The position numbers were made by a program, and so were the translations under genes. The notes under the pieces are model-generated. The model saw nothing but the letters and a program-made list of their open reading frames with translations. It was not told the DNA's origin and made no database searches. From NCBI GenBank assembly GCA_023416895.1, contig JAEZGQ010000068.1:1-15736 (forward strand): a stretch of DNA of 15,736 bases, written 5' to 3'. Each line of letters starts with the position of its first letter. Position 1 is the first letter of the stretch. Shown in pieces: positions 6,610 to 12,884 of this stretch. Source of the DNA: Bacillota bacterium. GTDB lineage: Bacteria > Bacillota > Clostridia > Christensenellales > CAG-138.

Positions 6610-7686
6610 TCAAAGATAGCCATATTCGCATAACAGCTCAGCAAGCAATACAGCGCCTCCTGCCGCGCCGCGCAAGGTATTATGCGAGAGACCGATGAAA
6701 CTGATATCGTTTTGACCGTCAAGCTGCAGCCTTCCTGCACTAACCGCCATGCCATTTTCCAAATCTCTGTCAAGGCGCACCTGGGGTCTACTTGGTTCTT
6801 CAAAATAATGAATGAATTGCTTTGGTGCGGATGGCAGGCACAAAAGCTGCGGTGCTCCTTTGTAATCCCGCCAAATGGTTTTGATTTCCTCTAAATTCGG
6901 TTTTTCATGGAAGGAAGCAAAAACGGCCGCGAGATGTCCGTCGCTCACAGGTACCCGAAGGCATCTTGCTATAATTTCAGGTGTTTGCGCGGGTTCGATG
7001 GTGCCGTTCACAAGCCTGCCGAAAATCTTCAACGGTTCCAAGGCGCTCTTTTCTTCTTCCCCCTTGATATAGGGGATGATATTGTCGGCAATCTCGGGGC
7101 AGCTAAAAAGCGTTTTGCCCGCTCCTGAAATTGCCTGATAGGTGCAAACAAACACTTTGTTTACCGTATAACGTTCATGAAGCGGATACAGCATGGGGAC
7201 AAAGCTTTGGATTGAGCAATTGGATTTGACCGCAATAAAGCCTTTCTTAGTGCCAAGTCTTTTTCTTTGCGCATCAATCACGGCAGCATGCGCATGGTTC
7301 AGCTCCGGTATGATCATCGGTACATCCGGCGTAAAGCGGTGCGCGCTGTTGTTGGAGATCACAGGACATTCCGCTTGGGCATAAGCTTGTTCGAGCGAGA
7401 GTATCTCCGCCTTTTCCATATCGACGGCGCAGAATACAAAATCGACCTCACGCGCGATACGTTCAACATCCGTAGCGTCATAAAGTACCTTCTTACACAA
7501 GTCTTCCGGAATCTTTTCCGGCATTGCCCATCTTGAAGAGACGGCCTCCTCATACGTTTTTCCTTTTGACCTGTGGCTTGCTGCAAGCAGGGCCACGTCA
7601 AACCATTCGTGTTTTGACAGCAGCAAAGCGAAGCGCTGCCCGACCATACCGGTCGCTCCGATAATTCCCGCCCTTAATTTTTTCAA
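6610..7686 (-). CDS. asd: Aspartate-semialdehyde dehydrogenase
   Basis: NADPH-dependent reduction of aspartyl phosphate to aspartate semialdehyde. I place the start at TTG 7686 (MKKLRAGIIGATGMVG), because GGAGGGA at 7693-7699 lies 6 nt before it; the ATG at 7701 overlaps that ribosome site. This gives 358 residues. Motifs: the N-terminal nucleotide loop GATGMVG (10-16), catalytic Cys157 in VKSNCSIQS, 'TYQAISGAGKT' (182-192), and the catalytic His251 in VSDGHL. The sequence is closer to the archaeal/fungal type of ASADH than to the E. coli type. It is first gene of the asd-dapA unit, with a sigma-K-like -10 box about 30 bp upstream. Confidence 0.94.
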   Translation of the reverse strand: MKKLRAGIIGATGMVGQRFALLLSKHEWFDVALLAASHRSKGKTYEEAVSSRWAMPEKIPEDLCKKVLYDATDVERIAREVDFVFCAVDMEKAEILSLEQAYAQAECPVISNNSAHRFTPDVPMIIPELNHAHAAVIDAQRKRLGTKKGFIAVKSNCSIQSFVPMLYPLHERYTVNKVFVCTYQAISGAGKTLFSCPEIADNIIPYIKGEEEKSALEPLKIFGRLVNGTIEPAQTPEIIARCLRVPVSDGHLAAVFASFHEKPNLEEIKTIWRDYKGAPQLLCLPSAPKQFIHYFEEPSRPQVRLDRDLENGMAVSAGRLQLDGQNDISFIGLSHNTLRGAAGGAVLLAELLCEYGYL

Positions 7687-7716
7687 GGCCGGTCCCTCCA
7701 TATTTTTCGTTTATCA

Positions 7717-7745
7717 TAACGTATGAATTTGAATGCTGATATGGT
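7717..7745 (-). promoter_or_regulatory. Candidate sigma-K-type promoter of asd-dapA
   Basis: On the minus strand CATACGTTA (7725-7717) fits the sigma-K -10 consensus CATAnnnTA at every fixed position, with ACC at 7745-7743 about 17 bp upstream resembling its -35. The predicted RNA start leaves a ~20-nt leader to the TTG start. A TATGAT overlaps it and could serve as a sigma-A -10, but no sigma-A -35 is seen. Read by eye. Confidence 0.4.
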
Positions 7746-7778
7746 GCTGTGTTCGCCCGCTGATAAAATAAAAAAAGA

Positions 7779-7801
7779 CCCGCGCGGAAATACCGCGCGG
7801 G
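7779..7801 (-). terminator. Intrinsic terminator of the ygeY-ygeW operon
   Basis: A 9-bp GC stem (CCCGCGCGG at 7779-7787 with CCGCGCGGG at 7793-7801) with a 5-nt loop. On the minus strand it is followed by TCTTTTTTTATTTTATC. It lies 28 nt beyond the ygeW stop codon. Confidence 0.92.
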
Positions 7802-7829
7802 CTTTTATCACAAGGGGGATTGTAATCGC

Positions 7830-9023
7830 TTAGCTGTCGTGGCGCTTGGTGGACTTTTGCTCAAGCTCAAGAAGCTTGGCGGCGGGATCCTTCACCTTGG
7901 CGAGGAAGATCATCGCCGCGATGATGTAGGGCTTGTAGGAAGCTTCCTTGTAGAGGGGGTCGCGGTAACGATCGAATACGGATGCCGCAACTTCGCCTTC
8001 CTTGCAGGAAACACCGGTAATGTCGGCGGGCAGGCAGTGCATGTACATGGCCTTGCCGTCCTTGGTGAGCTTCATCATTTCCTCGGTGCATTCCCAGTCC
8101 TTATGCTCGGCGTTCTGAGCCAGCAGGCGCTTTTCCAGAGCCTTGATGCCGTCGAAATCGCCGTTGCCGTAAAGCTCGGTGCGCTCTTCCATGGCCTTGA
8201 AGGGAGCCCAGCTCTTGGGGTACACAACGTCTGCGTCCTTGAAAGCTTCTTCCATGGAGTTGGTGATCACGAACTTGCCGCCCTGCTCAGCCGCGTTCTT
8301 CTTGGCAACTTCGATGACTTCGTCCATCACTTCGTAGCCTTCGGGATGCGCGAGCGTTACGTCCATGCCAAGGCGCGTCATCAGGCCGATGATGCCCTGG
8401 GGAACGGAGAGGGGCTTGCCGTAGCTGGGGGAGTAGGCCCAAGTCATGGCAATTTTCTTGCCCTTGAGGTTTTCTACGCCGCCGAAGAGGTTGATGAGGT
8501 GCAGCGCGTCGGCCATGCTCTGGGTGGGGTGGTCGATGTCGCACTGGAGGTTAACGAGGGTGGGCTTCTGCTCGAGAACGCCGTCTTTGTTGCCGGTGGT
8601 CACTGCGTCTACGACCTCGTGCATGTAGGTGTTGCCCTTGCCGATGTACATATCGTCGCGGATACCGATAACGTCTGCCATGAAGGAGATCATGTTTGCG
8701 GTTTCGCGCACGGTTTCACCATGGGCGACCTGGCTCTTGCCCTCGTCGAGATCCTGGACTTCAAGACCAAGGAGGTTACAAGCGGATGCAAACGAGAAGC
8801 GCGTGCGGGTGGAGTTGTCGCGGAAAAGGCTGATGCCAAGGCCGCTGTCAAAAATCTTGGTGGAGACGTTGTTCTCGCGAAGGTGCCTCAGGGCATCCGC
8901 CACGGTGAACACGGCTTCGAGCTCCTCGCGGCTTTTTTCCCAAGTGAGGAAAAAGTCGCCCTCGTACATATCCTTGAAGTTGAGCTTGCCGAGTTTTTCG
9001 GTGTACTTCTTAACGTTGCTCAT
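7830..9023 (-). CDS. ygeW: YgeW-type knotted carbamoyltransferase
   Basis: A member of the aspartate/ornithine carbamoyltransferase superfamily, most like YgeW ('knotted carbamoyltransferase'). It has 397 residues. Carbamoyl-phosphate motif STRT is at 71-74 (FRDNSTRTRFSFASA), HPTQ at 165-168, and HCLP at 329-332. The stretch 'DEGKSQVAHGETVRETANMI' is characteristic of the YgeW branch and differs from classical ArgF/PyrB loops. The physiological substrate is not settled; in anaerobic purine breakdown a carbamoyl or ureido group from the opened purine ring is the expected partner, which could yield carbamoyl phosphate. The ATG at 9023 has CAGGAG with a 7-nt spacer. It follows ygeY by 31 nt and is last in its operon before a terminator. 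Confidence 0.9.
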   Translation of the reverse strand: MSNVKKYTEKLGKLNFKDMYEGDFFLTWEKSREELEAVFTVADALRHLRENNVSTKIFDSGLGISLFRDNSTRTRFSFASACNLLGLEVQDLDEGKSQVAHGETVRETANMISFMADVIGIRDDMYIGKGNTYMHEVVDAVTTGNKDGVLEQKPTLVNLQCDIDHPTQSMADALHLINLFGGVENLKGKKIAMTWAYSPSYGKPLSVPQGIIGLMTRLGMDVTLAHPEGYEVMDEVIEVAKKNAAEQGGKFVITNSMEEAFKDADVVYPKSWAPFKAMEERTELYGNGDFDGIKALEKRLLAQNAEHKDWECTEEMMKLTKDGKAMYMHCLPADITGVSCKEGEVAASVFDRYRDPLYKEASYKPYIIAAMIFLAKVKDPAAKLLELEQKSTKRHDS

Positions 9024-9054
9024 AAATGATCTCCTGTTTAAATTTTATAAGGGT

Positions 9055-10416
9055 TTATTTGATGTCGTTGTTGGTTTTGCCCGCGCGGAACTGCACAACG
9101 TCGTCGCCGCTCTTGCCCTTGTAAAGGCCGGGGATGGCAGCGTAAACGGCGGCACAGGTTACGAGGTCCTGCTTCCAGATCACTTCGTTGGGGGCGTGCG
9201 CCTGAGATTCCGCGCCGGGGCCGAAGCCTACGCAGGGAATGCCATAGCGGCCCTGAATGGATACGCCGTTGGTGGAGAAGGTCCACTTATCGGTGAGCGG
9301 GCGCTTCCTCAGGTGCATGGTCGAAGCGTCGCCGATGCGCTCGTCGCCGTAAAGCGCCTTGTGCGCGTCCACAACCGCCTGTACGTGGGGGGCGGTTTCC
9401 TTGTTGATCCAGGTGGGGAAGTAGCACTCGGTTTCGTACACGAGGCCGGTCCATGCGGGACGGTCGTACATGTACATGGAAACCTTTGCGCCGTACTTCT
9501 TGCAGGCGGGCAGTTCTTCGATTTCCTTCAAGCAGGAATCCCAAGTTTCGCCGGCGGTCATGCGGCGGTCGAGCGATACGGAGCAGGAGTCCGCAACCGC
9601 GCAGCGGCTCGGGGAGGTGTAGAAGATCTGCGAGGTGGTCACGGTACCGCGGCCAAGGAACTGCGCATCTTCATAGTGATCGGGGTTATATTTCGGGTCG
9701 AGCATCTTCACAAGGCCCTTGATCTCGTCGTTTTCGCCGCAGCCGTTTTCGTTGAGGGCTTTCACGTCGAGAAGGATTTCGGCCATCTTGTAAATGGCGT
9801 TGTCGCCGCGCTCGGGAGCGGAGCCGTGGCAGGAAACGCCGGCCACGTCTACGCGGATTTCCATACGGCCGCGATGGCCGCGATACACGCCGCCGTCGGT
9901 GGGCTCGGTGGAGACCACGAACTCGGGGGTGATGCCGTCTTCATTGTGGATGTACTGCCAGCAAAGGCCGTCGCAATCCTCTTCCTGTACGGTGGCGGTT
10001 ACGAGAATGGTCACGTCGTCGGGGATGAGGTTGAGATCCTTCATGATCTTCGCGCCGTAAACAGCGGAAACCACGCCGCCTTCTTGGTCGGAGCCGCCGC
10101 GGCCGCCGATTTCGGTTTCGGACTCAAAACCCTCGTAGGGGTCAAACTTCCAGTTGCCGCGGTTGCCCACGCCTACGGTGTCGATGTGGCCGTCAAACGC
10201 GATGATCTTTTTGCCGTGGCCCATGTAGCCAAGGGCGTTGCCCTGCTTGTCGATTTCGGCCTTGTCGAAACCGAGCTTCTTCATTTCCTCAATGGTGCGC
10301 TTGATAACGCCTTCTTCCTCACAGCTCTCGCTGGGGATGGCGATCAGGTCGCGCAAAAACTTGGTCATTTGGGGCAAATAGCCCTCTGCCGCCTTTTTGA
10401 TTGCCTCAAAATCCAT
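9055..10416 (-). CDS. ygeY: YgeY-type M20 family hydrolase
   Basis: A zinc-dependent M20/ArgE-DapE-type amidohydrolase of the YgeY ('selenium metabolism hydrolase') branch; 453 residues. Predicted metal and catalytic residues: His77 and Asp79 in FDGHIDTV, Asp110 in GRGGSDQEGG, Glu145/Glu146 in QEEDCDG, Glu171 in STEPTDGG, and His407 in ESQAHAPNE; His197 in GVSCHGSAPE is the usual dimerisation-lid region. The exact substrate is not certain; an N-acyl or N-carbamoyl intermediate of purine breakdown is likely from context. The ATG at 10416 has only a loosely placed AAGGAACGGA upstream. It follows the regulator gene by 80 nt, a gap that holds its own promoter-like elements. E. coli keeps ygeX between ygeW and ygeY; here it is absent. 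Confidence 0.9.
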   Translation of the reverse strand: MDFEAIKKAAEGYLPQMTKFLRDLIAIPSESCEEEGVIKRTIEEMKKLGFDKAEIDKQGNALGYMGHGKKIIAFDGHIDTVGVGNRGNWKFDPYEGFESETEIGGRGGSDQEGGVVSAVYGAKIMKDLNLIPDDVTILVTATVQEEDCDGLCWQYIHNEDGITPEFVVSTEPTDGGVYRGHRGRMEIRVDVAGVSCHGSAPERGDNAIYKMAEILLDVKALNENGCGENDEIKGLVKMLDPKYNPDHYEDAQFLGRGTVTTSQIFYTSPSRCAVADSCSVSLDRRMTAGETWDSCLKEIEELPACKKYGAKVSMYMYDRPAWTGLVYETECYFPTWINKETAPHVQAVVDAHKALYGDERIGDASTMHLRKRPLTDKWTFSTNGVSIQGRYGIPCVGFGPGAESQAHAPNEVIWKQDLVTCAAVYAAIPGLYKGKSGDDVVQFRAGKTNNDIK

Positions 10417-10451
10417 GGTGTTGTTTCCGTTCCTTTCTTTGATGTGCCTTT

Positions 10452-10476
10452 ATTGTAGAGGTTGCCCGCACGTGCG
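10452..10476 (-). promoter_or_regulatory. Candidate activator-dependent promoter of ygeY-ygeW
   Basis: On the minus strand TACAAT (10457-10452) is a good -10, but no recognisable -35 lies at the right distance. In its place is the perfect 10-bp palindrome CGCACGTGCG (10467-10476), part of a TTGCCCGCA...TGCG inverted repeat also seen before ssnA. This looks like an operator replacing a -35, consistent with an activator such as the neighbouring PAS/HTH protein. Confidence 0.4.
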
Positions 10477-10496
10477 AACATTTATAGAAGAAAAAA

Positions 10497-11174
10497 TCAG
10501 TTGTGCCCTTCCGAAGTGCCGTTTTTAGGCAGATCGGAAACGTTGGTGTCAAGGTAGGAGTAAAGAGTGTATTTGCTGATGCCGAAGTGCTTGGCGATCT
10601 TGTCGCCGCTTTTTGTGATGAGCATTGCGCCTGCGTCGTTGAGGAAGGCGATGGCCTTTACCTTGTCTTCCTTGTTCATCATGGCGACGGGTTTGCCAAC
10701 AAGGCGGACAGATTGCTCCAAAAGGTCGTCCAAAAGCTCGTTGACGTTGGTGGGGATGCGCTGCGGCTCCTCGCTGTGGCCATTTGAAACCAGCGTTGAA
10801 ATGGCGGCTTGCGCCATCATCAATTGCGTTAGGTCGTAGTTGATGGAGAGGATGCCCTCGGGTTTGCCCTTTTCATCTTTTACATAAATGGTGCTGGAAC
10901 GAAGAATTCTGCCGTCGCGCGTTTTGGTGAGATAGTCCAAGTGATCCGGGAATTCACGCTTGCCCTCTTTGAGAGCCTCAAGGGTTTCAAGCGCAATGTG
11001 CGATGAGCCGGCCCCTACCTTGCGGTTGGAAACATGACCGTTTTCAATCGCTACAATGGTGTTTTCGGGGTCTTTTGCCGATAGATCGTGCACCACAACT
11101 TCACAGTTGGTGCCAAACTGCGTGGCAACCGCCTTCGCAACACGCTCCAAAAGCTCACGCGTCGCCTTGTGCAT
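10497..11174 (-). CDS. YheO-type PAS/HTH transcriptional regulator
   Basis: A 225-residue regulator. Residues 1-~120 match the YheO-type PAS domain ('NCEVVVHDLS', 'ENGHVSNRKVG', 'LRSSTIYVKDEKGKPEGILS', 'INYDLT'). Residues 171-208 are a C-terminal helix-turn-helix ('KVKAIAFLNDAGAMLITKSG', 'DKIAKHFGISKYTLYSYL'), the HTH_22-type domain usually paired with it. The start at ATG 11174 (MHKATREL) follows AGGGGG with a 7-nt spacer; an in-frame ATG at 11222 overlaps the promoter region. It heads the ygeY-ygeW arm and is divergent from ssnA-ygfK, so it very probably controls both arms. The PAS domain may bind a small molecule of the pathway, but the ligand is unknown. No sigma-54 activation domain is present, unlike E. 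coli YgeV. Confidence 0.9.
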   Translation of the reverse strand: MHKATRELLERVAKAVATQFGTNCEVVVHDLSAKDPENTIVAIENGHVSNRKVGAGSSHIALETLEALKEGKREFPDHLDYLTKTRDGRILRSSTIYVKDEKGKPEGILSINYDLTQLMMAQAAISTLVSNGHSEEPQRIPTNVNELLDDLLEQSVRLVGKPVAMMNKEDKVKAIAFLNDAGAMLITKSGDKIAKHFGISKYTLYSYLDTNVSDLPKNGTSEGHN

Positions 11175-11210
11175 GTGCAATCCCCCTAAAAAATTTTTTG
11201 GTTCACCTAC

Positions 11211-11238
11211 AATATACCACAATACGGCACAATTTCAA
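11211..11238 (-). promoter_or_regulatory. Sigma-A promoter of the regulator gene
   Basis: On the minus strand TTGAAA (11238-11233), a 16-bp spacer and TATATT (11216-11211), five of six -10 matches. It predicts a leader of about 30 nt before the ATG at 11174. Confidence 0.6.
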
Positions 11239-11242
11239 TAGC

Positions 11243-11277
11243 AATCTCAAAAATTTTTTTGTAATCTAAAAGTTTTT
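11243..11277. repeat. A/T-tract direct repeat, candidate operator
   Basis: AATCTcaAAAATTTTTTT from 11243 and AATCTaAAAgTTTTTAT from 11263 form an imperfect direct repeat with a 20-bp period, two helical turns. Each contains an A-tract/T-tract palindrome, and a third, AAAAAATTTTTT, lies at 11188-11199. They sit between the two divergent promoters, where a shared regulator would bind; they may also bend the DNA. Confidence 0.35.
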
Positions 11278-11291
11278 ATGGCACAGAGGCA

Positions 11292-11320
11292 TTGAAAAAG
11301 CATGCGACGGATGTTACAAT
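11292..11320 (+). promoter_or_regulatory. Sigma-A promoter P1 of ssnA-ygfK leader
   Basis: TTGAAA (11292-11297), a 17-bp spacer and TACAAT (11315-11320): five of six matches in each box with ideal spacing. Transcription should start near 11327, giving a ~208-nt leader that contains a terminator-type hairpin. Confidence 0.7.
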
Positions 11321-11342
11321 ATATTTGACAATCAAAAAGCAA

Positions 11343-11423
11343 GCATTTTCAGCCGGCTGTAAGGAAGTGCCACGCGCGCGGGCCTAAAAATCTTTTAAAA
11401 CAAGGTTTTTGGGCGCGCTTTTT
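11343..11423 (+). ncRNA. Structured leader with terminator: candidate attenuator/riboswitch
   Basis: Two consecutive RNA structures lie between promoter P1 and ssnA. First, GCATTTTC (11343-11350) pairs with GGAAGTGC (11363-11370), including two G-U pairs, leaving a 12-nt loop with the palindrome GCCGGC. Second, a long hairpin: GCGCGC (11374-11379) with GCGCGC (11413-11418), CC (11383-11384) with GG (11411-11412), then AAAAATCTT (11386-11394) with AAGGTTTTT (11402-11410), closed by a 7-nt loop. It is followed at once by TTTTT (11419-11423), an intrinsic terminator oriented for the plus strand. No complete leader peptide with a ribosome site was found. It matches no riboswitch class that I recognise, including purine and xanthine types. 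Alternatively it is a short independent RNA of about 97 nt ending here. Confidence 0.5.
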
Positions 11424-11453
11424 ACATTTCAAGCAATCGAATTTAGAAATTTG

Positions 11454-11470
11454 CCCGCAGCATGTGCGGG
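11454..11470. repeat. Inverted repeat upstream of ssnA, candidate operator
   Basis: CCCGCA (11454-11459), 5 bp, TGCGGG (11465-11470): a perfect 6-bp inverted repeat 10 bp upstream of the -35 of possible promoter P2. With two flanking bases (TTGCCCGCA at 11451-11459) it repeats the sequence found in the ygeY promoter region at 10462-10470. The flanks also carry ATCGAATT twice (11436-11443 and 11475-11482). Confidence 0.4.
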
Positions 11471-11480
11471 AAGCATCGAA

Positions 11481-11508
11481 TTGCCAAAAAAACAGAACAT
11501 ATTAAAAT
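11481..11508 (+). promoter_or_regulatory. Possible second promoter P2 of ssnA
   Basis: TTGCCA (11481-11486), a 16-bp spacer and TAAAAT (11503-11508), five of six matches in each box. The transcript would begin close to the ribosome site, around 11515, bypassing the leader terminator. The region is AT-rich, so a chance match is quite possible. Confidence 0.4.
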
Positions 11509-11534
11509 ACGAAAAAGAAAAAAGGGGTGCCGAC

Positions 11535-12860
11535 ATGTATATTATCGGAAACGGAAGGCTCATCACGCGCGACGACGCTATGCCGTACTTGGAAAATGGC
11601 GCTGTGGCAGTGAAAGGAACAAAAATCGTCGAGGTTGGCGAGACCAAGGCGCTTTTGCGCCGCTATCCGGAAGCGCAGTTCATCGACGCGCGCGGTCTTG
11701 TGATCATGCCCGCGTTCATCAACGCGCATTCGCACATTTACAGCGCCCTCGCGCGCGGCCTTTCCATCAAGGGCCACAACCCGCAAAACTTCTACGAAAT
11801 CCTCGACGGCATGTGGTGGAAGATCGACCGCAATCTGACGCGCGAATTCACCCGCAGAAGCGCCTATCAGACCTACCTCGATTGCATCAAAACCGGCTGC
11901 ACCACGCTCATCGACCATCACGCGAGCTACTGTGAGGTGGAGGGGAGCCTGTTTGAGCTGGAGGCGGTTGCCAAGGAGCTTGGCGTGCGCACCTCGCTTT
12001 GCTACGAGGTGAGCGACCGCGACGGCGAGGAGAAGTGCAAAGCCGCCATCAAGGAAAATGCGGATTTCATCACCCACTGCGAAAAGCAAAACGACCCCAT
12101 GGTGAAGGCGATGTTCGGCCTGCACGCGGCGTTTACCCTTTCCGACAAAACGCTTGACGCTTGCGCCGAAGCAAACAACGGCCGCGTGGGCTTCCACGTG
12201 CATGTGGCCGAGGGTATGGACGACGTGTACGATTCCTTGCGCAACCACGGTACGCGCACGGTAAACCGCCTGTTGAACCACGGCATTTTGGGCGACAAAA
12301 CGCTTTTGATCCACTGCATCCATCTGAATGCAGCGGAAATGGATATTATAAAAGAAACAAACGGCATGGTGGTGAACAACCCCGAGTCCAACATGGGCAA
12401 CGCCGTGGGCTGCTCGCCGGTTCTTGAAATGTTCAAAAAAGGCCTTCTTGTTGGCCTTGGCACCGACGCGTACACCTACGATATGCTTGAAAGCCTTAAG
12501 GTTGCGCTCATCATCCAGCGGCACAACGCCTGCTTGCCAAACGTTGGCTGGATGGAAGCAACCCAAATGCTCTTTAAAAACAACCCGCGCATCATGTCGC
12601 GCTTCTTCGACGAGCCGCTTGGCGTGTTGAAGGCCGGCGCCGCTGCGGATGTGATCGTGATGGACTACAAGCCGTTCACCCCATTCGGTGCGGAAAATGT
12701 AGATGGCCACATGATCTTCGGCATGACGGGCAGGCAGTGCGAAACGGTTGTTGCAAACGGCAGGCTCCTCATGCACGACAGGCAGCTTGTTGGCATTGAC
12801 GAGCAGGAAATCAACGCGAAAACCCACGAGGCCGCAAAACGCCTCTGGGCGGCACTCTAA
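11535..12860 (+). CDS. ssnA: SsnA-type amidohydrolase
   Basis: A cytoplasmic metal-dependent hydrolase of the amidohydrolase superfamily (guanine deaminase/chlorohydrolase-like), SsnA branch; 441 residues. Metal ligands in order: His65 and His67 in NAHSHIYSALARG, His221/His223 in GFHVHVAEG, His260/His263 in LLIHCIHL, and Asp311 in GLGTDAY. The C-terminal 'GAAADVIVMDYKP' strand closes the composite beta-domain. ATG 11535 follows AAAGGGG with a 7-nt spacer. SsnA genes accompany ygfK, ygeY and ygeW in anaerobic purine/urate degradation loci, where a ring-opening hydrolysis is the likely job; the exact substrate is not visible in the sequence. The older 'selenium metabolism' name comes from co-occurrence with selenium-dependent hydroxylases. 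ygfK follows after 24 nt. Confidence 0.92.
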   Translation: MYIIGNGRLITRDDAMPYLENGAVAVKGTKIVEVGETKALLRRYPEAQFIDARGLVIMPAFINAHSHIYSALARGLSIKGHNPQNFYEILDGMWWKIDRNLTREFTRRSAYQTYLDCIKTGCTTLIDHHASYCEVEGSLFELEAVAKELGVRTSLCYEVSDRDGEEKCKAAIKENADFITHCEKQNDPMVKAMFGLHAAFTLSDKTLDACAEANNGRVGFHVHVAEGMDDVYDSLRNHGTRTVNRLLNHGILGDKTLLIHCIHLNAAEMDIIKETNGMVVNNPESNMGNAVGCSPVLEMFKKGLLVGLGTDAYTYDMLESLKVALIIQRHNACLPNVGWMEATQMLFKNNPRIMSRFFDEPLGVLKAGAAADVIVMDYKPFTPFGAENVDGHMIFGMTGRQCETVVANGRLLMHDRQLVGIDEQEINAKTHEAAKRLWAAL

Positions 12861-12884
12861 GAGAAAGAGAAAGGAGCGCATACC

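Larger units (their letters stand above)
11175..11534. other. Divergent control region of the purine locus
   Basis: 360 bp between the regulator (minus) and ssnA (plus). From left to right it contains an A/T-tract palindrome (11188-11199), the regulator promoter (11211-11238), two more A/T-tract elements in a 20-bp direct repeat (11243-11277), the upstream ssnA promoter (11292-11320), a small and a large RNA hairpin (11343-11423), an inverted repeat (11454-11470), a possible second promoter (11481-11508) and the ssnA ribosome site. The distance from the first ssnA promoter to the start codon, about 208 nt, is unusually long and structured. Confidence 0.7.

Noticed and set aside
6610..7701. 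asd starting at the ATG at 7701
   Set aside because: That ATG overlaps the GGAGGG ribosome site that serves the TTG at 7686, and the extra residues MEGPA are not family-like.
8629..10458. A 609-codon open frame on the plus strand opposite ygeY and the start of ygeW
   Set aside because: Same antisense effect of strong codon bias; no ribosome site and no recognisable domain. The frames at 7839-9029 (plus) and 14325-15710 (minus) are rejected for the same reason.
11360..11387. A leader peptide GTG-CCA-CGC-GCG-CGG-GCC-TAA in the ssnA leader
   Set aside because: The AAGGAA before it is directly adjacent to the GTG, leaving no room for a ribosome; the codons simply fall in the terminator arm.
11175..11534. 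A purine, xanthine, ZTP, preQ1 or glutamine riboswitch in the ssnA leader
   Set aside because: I looked for the conserved cores of these classes and found none; a GGAAGT stretch at 11363-11368 resembles part of the glutamine motif, but the rest is missing. The structure is therefore reported only as an unassigned candidate.
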